The position numbers were made by a program, and so were the translations under genes. Of a stretch of DNA of 11,542 nucleotides, positions 6,046-11,542 are shown piece by piece (the stretch's first letter is position 1; the number at the start of each line of letters is the position of its first letter). Source of the stretch: Planctomycetota bacterium (lineage in GTDB: Bacteria > Planctomycetota > SZUA-567 > H5-PLA8). Where the stretch lies: positions 1 through 11,542 of the forward strand of contig JANXLS010000575.1 in the NCBI GenBank assembly GCA_025355035.1. Direction: 5' to 3'. The notes under the pieces are model-generated. The model was given only the letters and a program-made list of their open reading frames with translations. It was not told where the DNA came from and made no database searches.

Positions 6046-6125
6046 AAGCATGCGGTCAGAATCTAACGTTTACGATCGAAAGAACCGATAGTTAGTGATG
6101 GAACAGTTCTTACGACCGTATGCTT
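6046..6125 (+). ncRNA. Predicted structured leader of the kinase mRNA
   Basis: In plus-strand RNA, 6046-6057 (AAGCAUGCGGUC) pairs along its whole length with 6114-6125 (GACCGUAUGCUU): 11 Watson-Crick pairs and one G-U. Inside it, AGAA/UUCU (6058-6061 with 6107-6110) and CUAAC/GUUAG (6063-6067 with 6091-6095) can continue the stem with bulges. The structure ends 5 nt before the AGAGGGG ribosome site and is not followed by a U-run, so it is not a terminator. It could affect translation or mRNA stability. No known riboswitch class is recognised. Confidence 0.4.
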
Positions 6126-6145
6126 AGAAAAGAGGGGTACCTGCG

Positions 6146-9043
6146 ATGTCACTCGTCCTGAAAGTCGCTTGTCCAACATGCGGCTTTCATTCGGATTCGA
6201 TGATCGGCTCTGAGATCCGTTGCGACCAATGCGGCAACGACTTTCGGGCGTTCGGTCACGGCGAAAGTTCTTCGCGCATCATCTCGGTGACTCCGGATGA
6301 ACTCGAGCACATTCCCTACTCCCAACGCAGCACCGCTGTCCCGCGCAGTTCTGCTTCATCCCAGATTATCTCCGATCCCGCGCTCCTCGACGACCTGCTC
6401 CTGCGCGATTTGCCCCTCCGCGACAACGCCCGCTGGGCCGGTCGCGTTCGGATGATCAAGAAACTCGGCCATGGCGGCATGGGTGCCGTCTATCGCGGCT
6501 ACGACGAATCGCTCTGCCTCGATGTCGCCGTCAAAATTCTCCCCATTCCCCCCGGCGGCCGCGAGATGCACTTCGCCGACCGCTTCCGCCAGGAAGCCCG
6601 CATCTCCGCCCAGATCAACAGCCCCAACGTCGTGCGAACCCGCGACGTCGGCGAAAACGGCACGCTCGTCTACCTCGTCATGGATTTCATCGACGGCATG
6701 ACCGCCCGCCAACTCCTCGATCGCAAAGGCCTGATTCCCGTCCCGCAAGCCTTGCAGATCGTTCACGACGCCTCGTTGGGCATGCAGGCTGCACACGAAC
6801 GCGGAATCGTTCATCGCGACGTGAAACCCGAAAACATTCTCGTCGCCAACGACGGCCGCGTCTTGCTCGCCGACCTCGGCTTGGCCAAGGCCTCCGGCGG
6901 CCGCGCCTCCGAGTCCATGATGCCCGTCACCCGCATGGGCCTGCTGCTGGGCACTCCCGAATACATGAGCCCCGAACAGTGGGACATCGGCTCGCACATT
7001 ACCCCGCGCTCAGACATCTGGTCGATGGGCGTGACGCTGTGGCTGCTCTTAACCCGCCACGCGCCCTTCGAAGATTCCGACTTGGGCCTGCTCGCGAAGA
7101 AAATCAAAGAAGCCCCTCTCCCAGACATCCACACCATTCGCCCCGACGTGCCCGAAAAAGTCGCCGCAATTCTGTATCACTGCATGGCGAAGAATCCCCA
7201 GCGCCGCTACATGAACTCCGCCGCGTTGGTCAGCGCGTTAAGCAACGCGATGATGCACCCGGAACAGACCGACGACGAATTTTCAGTCCCGCCGCTCACA
7301 CAATCCAGTCTCTCGATCGCGAAGTCGCCCGATTCCCTGCAAGCCGCGCGAACCGAAGTCCTCGCCCCAGCCGCGTCGGCCAAGCCCCTCGTCGCCGCGC
7401 AAATCCGGAAACTCGCGCCGCCTTCAAAAGTCGTCCCGATCAAGTCCGTCATCCCCGCGTACGTCGAACCGCCGCGAGCCATGCCGACACCCATCAACGG
7501 GCCGCCCAAGCGCAAATCCGAAATCATCCTGCGCAAAAAGAAGACGACCACGACCCGCAAACTCGCTTGGATCAGCGCTGCCGCCGTGGCCGCTTGCGTC
7601 ACTTTCGCTGTCTTCCAATTCTCCGGATTCGCCCCGGGCGGCCTGGGCAATGGCAGAGCCCCAACTACGGTTGTCGCCACGTCCAACGATCCGAAAACCT
7701 CCGTGCCTGCCAAGAGCCTTGAACCCGAAATCGCCTTGGAAATCACGTCGCCCCAGCGCGTCAAGGTCGGCGAAAAAGCCGTCCTCGCCGCCGAAATCAA
7801 AGGTGTCGACGATCCGTCCAAATTCGAAATCGTCTGGACCTCCGGAAAAGACACGCCCCAGACCGGCGCGAATATCGCTGCCCAATTCGACGCCGATAAA
7901 GATTACGACGTGACCGTCACGCGCATCGACGGCGCCAAGAAAGTCGTGACCAAACACGTCCGCGTCGAAGTCGATTTGGCCGTCCTCGCGATTGAGGGCA
8001 CCGGCAACGACCAGGCCGGCCCCAAGCGCCTCGAAGCCGCCATCGCCGGCGGAGCCGGTCTCGACAAAACCGAAGTCCGCTGGTTCGACATCAAAAATCC
8101 GAATGAAATCCTCAGCAACAAGAACGTCTTCGAACTTCCCAACGAGAAAGCCAAACCGGGATCGTACGTCTACGTCTGCCAAGCCCGCCGCAAAGGTGCG
8201 CGCGACTGGAGCGGCGCCGCATCCGACAAACTCCCCGTCATCATCCAGGCCGCCGTCCCCGCTGAATTCACGCAAGCCGTCAAAGACGCCGAAAAATTTA
8301 TGAAGGAAGCCGAGGCCGCAGAGACCGGCACCGCCGCTCAACTCGCGTTGAAAGACGCGCTGGAATGCTTCGACAATGCGCAACGCATCATGCCCGAAAA
8401 CGGCGACGTGCAGCATCGCAAACAGGAAGCGCAGCGCCGCGAAAAAGCCGAATCGAACTACGCGAAACTCCTGAACGAATCGCGCGAAAGTTTTTATCAG
8501 GCCGAAGCCAACAGCAGCGATCCGTATGAAAAACTCAAAGCCCTGGATTCCGCGCTGAAGCCCTGCTCCGCCGCAGAAACCTATTTGCAGGCGAACGAAC
8601 TCCAGGTCCATCCCGAACTGAAGGCCGAAATCAAACGCATCGAAGGCGCGATCGTCGCCTGCCGCGAAACGATTTCCCAAGCCAAAAAGAAGCAGACCGA
8701 ATTCGACGGCCGCGTCACCAAAGCGCGCAGCTACGTCAAGGAAGCCGAAAAATACAACAGCCTCTCCGTCGCCCTCCCCCATTGGGAAAACGCGCGCGAC
8801 ACCTTCTCAACTATGAAAAAAGATTATCCCGATCTGGCGTCAAATGAAGGCTTCAAACTGGAGTTCAAGAAAGCCGAAGAAGAGTACAACAAAGCCTTCC
8901 TCTTCGTCAATTTCGGTATCACCCCAGCCCGACCGGAAGACTCGATCTACCAAAAACAGCCGCACTCCACCCCAACCCCACGCGGCGGCCAACAGTTCCA
9001 AACATCCAACAAAAAAGAAACCGGCACGCTGCTCGATCAATAA
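6146..9043 (+). CDS. Transmembrane Ser/Thr protein kinase with zinc ribbon and Ig-like domains
   Basis: This 965-aa protein of the PknB-like (Hanks) type phosphorylates Ser/Thr on unknown targets. Residues 1-34 form a zinc ribbon (C9-x2-C12, C26-x2-C29). The kinase domain covers about 101-365: glycine loop GHGGMGAVY (108-116), Lys130 in VAVK, Glu150, catalytic HRDVKPEN (223-230), DLG (243-245) in place of DFG, and GTPEYMSPEQ (269-278). A Pro-rich linker (380-470) leads to one membrane helix (about 472-492). Outside the membrane come two Ig/PKD-like beta domains (about 528-610 and 611-703), then a long charged helical, TPR- or coiled-coil-like region (704-920). ATG at 6146 has GAGGGG eight bases upstream. 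All key catalytic residues are present, so it should be active. The outer part probably senses or binds a ligand. DLG is common in this bacterial family and not a defect. Confidence 0.92.
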   Translation: MSLVLKVACPTCGFHSDSMIGSEIRCDQCGNDFRAFGHGESSSRIISVTPDELEHIPYSQRSTAVPRSSASSQIISDPALLDDLLLRDLPLRDNARWAGRVRMIKKLGHGGMGAVYRGYDESLCLDVAVKILPIPPGGREMHFADRFRQEARISAQINSPNVVRTRDVGENGTLVYLVMDFIDGMTARQLLDRKGLIPVPQALQIVHDASLGMQAAHERGIVHRDVKPENILVANDGRVLLADLGLAKASGGRASESMMPVTRMGLLLGTPEYMSPEQWDIGSHITPRSDIWSMGVTLWLLLTRHAPFEDSDLGLLAKKIKEAPLPDIHTIRPDVPEKVAAILYHCMAKNPQRRYMNSAALVSALSNAMMHPEQTDDEFSVPPLTQSSLSIAKSPDSLQAARTEVLAPAASAKPLVAAQIRKLAPPSKVVPIKSVIPAYVEPPRAMPTPINGPPKRKSEIILRKKKTTTTRKLAWISAAAVAACVTFAVFQFSGFAPGGLGNGRAPTTVVATSNDPKTSVPAKSLEPEIALEITSPQRVKVGEKAVLAAEIKGVDDPSKFEIVWTSGKDTPQTGANIAAQFDADKDYDVTVTRIDGAKKVVTKHVRVEVDLAVLAIEGTGNDQAGPKRLEAAIAGGAGLDKTEVRWFDIKNPNEILSNKNVFELPNEKAKPGSYVYVCQARRKGARDWSGAASDKLPVIIQAAVPAEFTQAVKDAEKFMKEAEAAETGTAAQLALKDALECFDNAQRIMPENGDVQHRKQEAQRREKAESNYAKLLNESRESFYQAEANSSDPYEKLKALDSALKPCSAAETYLQANELQVHPELKAEIKRIEGAIVACRETISQAKKKQTEFDGRVTKARSYVKEAEKYNSLSVALPHWENARDTFSTMKKDYPDLASNEGFKLEFKKAEEEYNKAFLFVNFGITPARPEDSIYQKQPHSTPTPRGGQQFQTSNKKETGTLLDQ

Positions 9044-9074
9044 AAAATATGCGAGCCACCGCCCTCCGCTCTTA

Positions 9075-9121
9075 GTCCCGTTAGGGACGGTACCATGGTA
9101 GCCCGGCACTTCCGTGCCGGG
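9075..9121. repeat. Palindromic extragenic repeat between convergent genes
   Basis: Three inverted repeats lie in tandem: GTCCC/GGGAC (9075-9088, 4-nt loop), TACCATGGTA (9091-9100) and CCCGGCAC/GTGCCGGG (9102-9109 with 9114-9121, 4-nt loop). This phrase resembles dispersed intergenic repeats of large-genome bacteria. Placed between the convergent kinase and pyruvate carboxylase genes, the strong last hairpin could help end both transcripts, although no T-run follows on either side. Confidence 0.6.
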
Positions 9122-9161
9122 AACGGGCGAACTGAAATGGGCTGCGCCATGTCAGTCGTCC

Positions 9162-11542
9162 CTATTCAAACACCGCCAACAAATCCCCCGACTCAACGAT
9201 ATCGCCCTTCTTCAGCGGCACTTCGCGCACGATTCCGTCCTTCGGTGCCGCGACGTTCACCTGCATCTTCATCGCTTCAAGCACCATCAGTACGTCATTC
9301 TTTTTGACGGCTGTCCCCGCCGTGACTTTCACATCGGCGATCAATCCCGGCATCGTGGCCCCGAGATGATGCGCGTTGCCCGGATCGGCTTTGCGTTTCA
9401 CGACTGCCGCCGACTTCACCAACTTGTCCTTGATCGACACTTCGCGCGGCATGCCATTCAATTCGAAATAGACTTTGCGCGTGCCGTCCTTCGCCGGTTC
9501 AGCGACGGAAACCAACTTCACGATCAGCGTCTTCCCAGGTTCGATCTCGACTTTGATCTCTTCGTCGATGTCCATCCCGAACAGGAAATTCTTTGTCGGA
9601 ATCGGCGTGGCGTCGCCGTACACTTTTCGCGAATTCGCGAAATCGCTGAATACTTTGTCATACAAAGCTGCGGACAAGGCATCCCGGCTGGAGATTTCAG
9701 GCCCAAACTTCTTCGTCAATCCATCCTGCAAATCGCTTAGATCAATCGACGGCAACAAGGCGCCCGCGCGCTTCTTCAGCGGCTTGCGGTCCTTTAAAAT
9801 CACCGCCTGCAACTTCGGATCGAACCCGCCGGGCGGGAAGCCTATATGCCCTTCGAAGAATTGCACGACCGATTCCGGGAAGCTCAGGTGCTTGCCCTTT
9901 TCGATGACGTCTTCGGACTTCAAGCGATTCGTGACGAGGAACAACGCCATGTCGCCGACGACCTTCGAACTCGGCGTGACTTTAACGATGTCGCCGAAGA
10001 GGAAGTTCACCGCGCGGTACTCGCGTTTGATGTCGTCCCAACGATCCGCCAACCCCAGCGACTGCGCCTGCTGCTGCAAGTTCGTGTACTGACCGCCCGG
10101 CATTTCGTGCTCGTACACTTCCGCCGTTCCGGCCTTCATATCGCTCTCGAACGGATAGTAATATTTGCGCACGTTCTCAAAGTAATCACCAATCTTGTTC
10201 AGCGCGTTCAAATCCAATTTCGTGTCGCGCGCTCCGCCCTTCAATTGCGAAACTAACGCGTTCAAATTCGGTTGCGACGTCAGGCCGCTCATGCTGGCAA
10301 TCGCCATGTCGGCAATGTCCACGCCCGCTTCCGTCGCCTTCAAAATCGACGCGCCCTGCGTGCCGCAGGTGTCATGCGTGTGGAAGTGAACCGGCACGCC
10401 GACTTCATCCCGCAACGCTTTGACCAGTTTCTCCGCCGCGTACGGCTTGCACAGCCCGGCCATGTCCTTAATGCCGATGATGTGTGTGCCGCGCTTCACG
10501 AGTTCCTTCGCCATCGTGACGTAATACTTCAGATCGTACTTGCTGCGCGTCGGGTCGTTGATGTCAGCCGTGTAGCAGATCGCCGCTTCGCAAATCCGAT
10601 CCGTTTTCAACACCGCTTCAATGGCGACTTCCAATCCCGGCAGCCAGTTCAAACAATCGAAGATGCGGAAAATATCCATCCCCGCGGCAGCCGATTCTTT
10701 GATGAATTCATGCACGACGTTGTCCGGATAATTCGTGTACCCGACCGCCGACGATCCGCGCACGAGCATCTGGAACAGAATGTTCGGAATCTTCTCGCGC
10801 AAACGCGCCAGGCGATCCCACGGGCATTCTTTCAAAAAACGCATCGCCGTGTCGAACGTCGCGCCACCCCACATTTCCATGCTGAACAAGTTCGAACAAT
10901 TCCGCGCGTAATAATCCGATACCGCCAGCATGTCGTAACTGCGCATGCGCGTGGCCAGCAACGATTGGTGCGCGTCCCGGAACGTCGTGTCCGTGACCAG
11001 CAGGCGCTTCTGATTGCGCGCCCACTTTGCAAGACCTTCCGGACCTTCGCGCTGCAAGATCTGCTTCGTGCCGCTGGGAATTCCCGGCGCGCAATAATCC
11101 ACGCCCGCGACCGCTTCCAAATCTTTTGTAATCGGTGCCGCCGGAACCGTCGCGTGAGTCGGAGCGCGCAGTCCTTCGCCCACAATCGGATTTCCGTTGA
11201 CCGTGATTTCAGCGATGAAATTCAGCAGCTTGTTCGCGCGATCGCGCGGCTCGCGCCACGTGAAGAGACTGGGATTCGCTTCGATGAATCCCGTGTCGCA
11301 CTGCCCGGCCAGGAAATCCGGATGGCGCAGCACGTTCTGCAAAAAAGGAATGTTGCTCGACAGCCCGCGAATACGGAATTCGCTGAGCGCCCGATACAAC
11401 CGCGCCGCCGCCTCCAGAAAATCGCTGCCCACGCTCGTCGTCTTCACCAGCAACGAATCGTAATACGGCGTGATCACCGCGCCGCCGTAAGCCGACGCGC
11501 CATCCAGCCGGATGCCGAACCCTGCCGGAGAACGGTAGGTAT
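9162..11542 (-). CDS. pyc: Pyruvate carboxylase, N-terminus outside the window
   Basis: A biotin enzyme that makes oxaloacetate from pyruvate, bicarbonate and ATP, feeding the citric acid cycle in the cytoplasm. The frame is open to the right edge; 792 residues are visible of a family length near 1150. In order they show the end of the biotin carboxylase domain (FGIRLDGASAYGGAVITPYYD), then the carboxyltransferase domain with DTTFRDAHQS, GIKDMAG (the Lys expected to be carbamylated), HFHTHDT (metal-binding His) and MSGLTSQPN. The C-terminal biotinyl domain follows, with EAMKM, where the biotin Lys is codon 9267-9269. The biotin carboxylase and carboxyltransferase parts in one chain separate it from two-subunit forms and from oxaloacetate decarboxylase alpha. 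All visible catalytic motifs are intact. The GTG at 11475-11477 is internal, not the start. The gene converges on the kinase gene and ends with TAG at 9162. Confidence 0.95.
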   Translation of the reverse strand, partial: TYRSPAGFGIRLDGASAYGGAVITPYYDSLLVKTTSVGSDFLEAAARLYRALSEFRIRGLSSNIPFLQNVLRHPDFLAGQCDTGFIEANPSLFTWREPRDRANKLLNFIAEITVNGNPIVGEGLRAPTHATVPAAPITKDLEAVAGVDYCAPGIPSGTKQILQREGPEGLAKWARNQKRLLVTDTTFRDAHQSLLATRMRSYDMLAVSDYYARNCSNLFSMEMWGGATFDTAMRFLKECPWDRLARLREKIPNILFQMLVRGSSAVGYTNYPDNVVHEFIKESAAAGMDIFRIFDCLNWLPGLEVAIEAVLKTDRICEAAICYTADINDPTRSKYDLKYYVTMAKELVKRGTHIIGIKDMAGLCKPYAAEKLVKALRDEVGVPVHFHTHDTCGTQGASILKATEAGVDIADMAIASMSGLTSQPNLNALVSQLKGGARDTKLDLNALNKIGDYFENVRKYYYPFESDMKAGTAEVYEHEMPGGQYTNLQQQAQSLGLADRWDDIKREYRAVNFLFGDIVKVTPSSKVVGDMALFLVTNRLKSEDVIEKGKHLSFPESVVQFFEGHIGFPPGGFDPKLQAVILKDRKPLKKRAGALLPSIDLSDLQDGLTKKFGPEISSRDALSAALYDKVFSDFANSRKVYGDATPIPTKNFLFGMDIDEEIKVEIEPGKTLIVKLVSVAEPAKDGTRKVYFELNGMPREVSIKDKLVKSAAVVKRKADPGNAHHLGATMPGLIADVKVTAGTAVKKNDVLMVLEAMKMQVNVAAPKDGIVREVPLKKGDIVESGDLLAVFE

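Noticed and set aside
6131..6137. Ribosome-site sequestering riboswitch before the kinase gene
   Set aside because: The stem at 6046-6125 stops before the ribosome site and I see no alternative pairing that hides it.
7424..8782. Long minus-strand open frame (452 codons) opposite the kinase gene
   Set aside because: It is antisense to a clearly coding kinase; its Phe/Gly/Asp-rich composition is what the complement of Lys/Glu/Ala codons gives, and it has no recognisable domain.
11475..11477. GTG as the start of the pyruvate carboxylase-like gene
   Set aside because: The frame upstream continues with FGIRLDGASAYGGA, conserved biotin carboxylase sequence, so the gene extends past the window edge.

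Overview
The window has the look of an accessory stretch from a large-genome, moderately GC-rich bacterium. A Planctomycetota-like or related lineage (for example Hydrogenedentota) fits best. The reasons are a Ser/Thr kinase with an N-terminal zinc ribbon and a large extracytoplasmic tail, paired HEAT-repeat envelope proteins with a Trp-rich motif, a YHYH-domain exported protein, and several palindromic extragenic repeats. This assignment is an inference from gene style; no rRNA or other marker gene is present.

Layout from left to right. Positions 2-145 hold the last 47 codons of an unidentified plus-strand gene, which meets a minus-strand pair head-on across two hairpins (144-166 and 187-210). 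The minus-strand pair is a membrane-anchored HEAT-repeat protein (2685-943) followed 37 bp later by a HEAT-like lipoprotein (905-216). Upstream on the same strand lie a 261-aa signal-peptide protein with a C-terminal membrane anchor (3600-2815) and a 361-aa YHYH-domain exported protein with a Gly/Pro-rich linker and helical tail (4860-3775). A palindromic extragenic repeat separates those two. Positions 4861-5500 have no convincing gene but hold a direct repeat with a 14-bp palindrome, a very AT-rich island and a hairpin-rich GC segment. A small 73-aa minus-strand gene (5722-5501) follows. The leader at 5723-6145 precedes a 965-aa plus-strand receptor-type Ser/Thr kinase (6146-9043). It contains a TATAAT box, a 12-bp palindrome and a predicted 12-bp RNA stem. 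A palindromic repeat (9075-9121) separates the kinase from a convergent pyruvate carboxylase gene (minus strand, from the right edge to 9162), whose N-terminal part lies outside the window.

How the parts relate: four of the genes encode envelope or exported proteins and the kinase spans the membrane. The left half therefore reads as an envelope-associated neighbourhood and the right end as central metabolism (anaplerotic oxaloacetate formation). Only the two HEAT genes are close enough to be called an operon with confidence. The least explained material is the non-coding DNA at 5015-5470 and the structured kinase leader at 5956-6125. I found no CRISPR array, phage gene, transposase, tRNA or rRNA.
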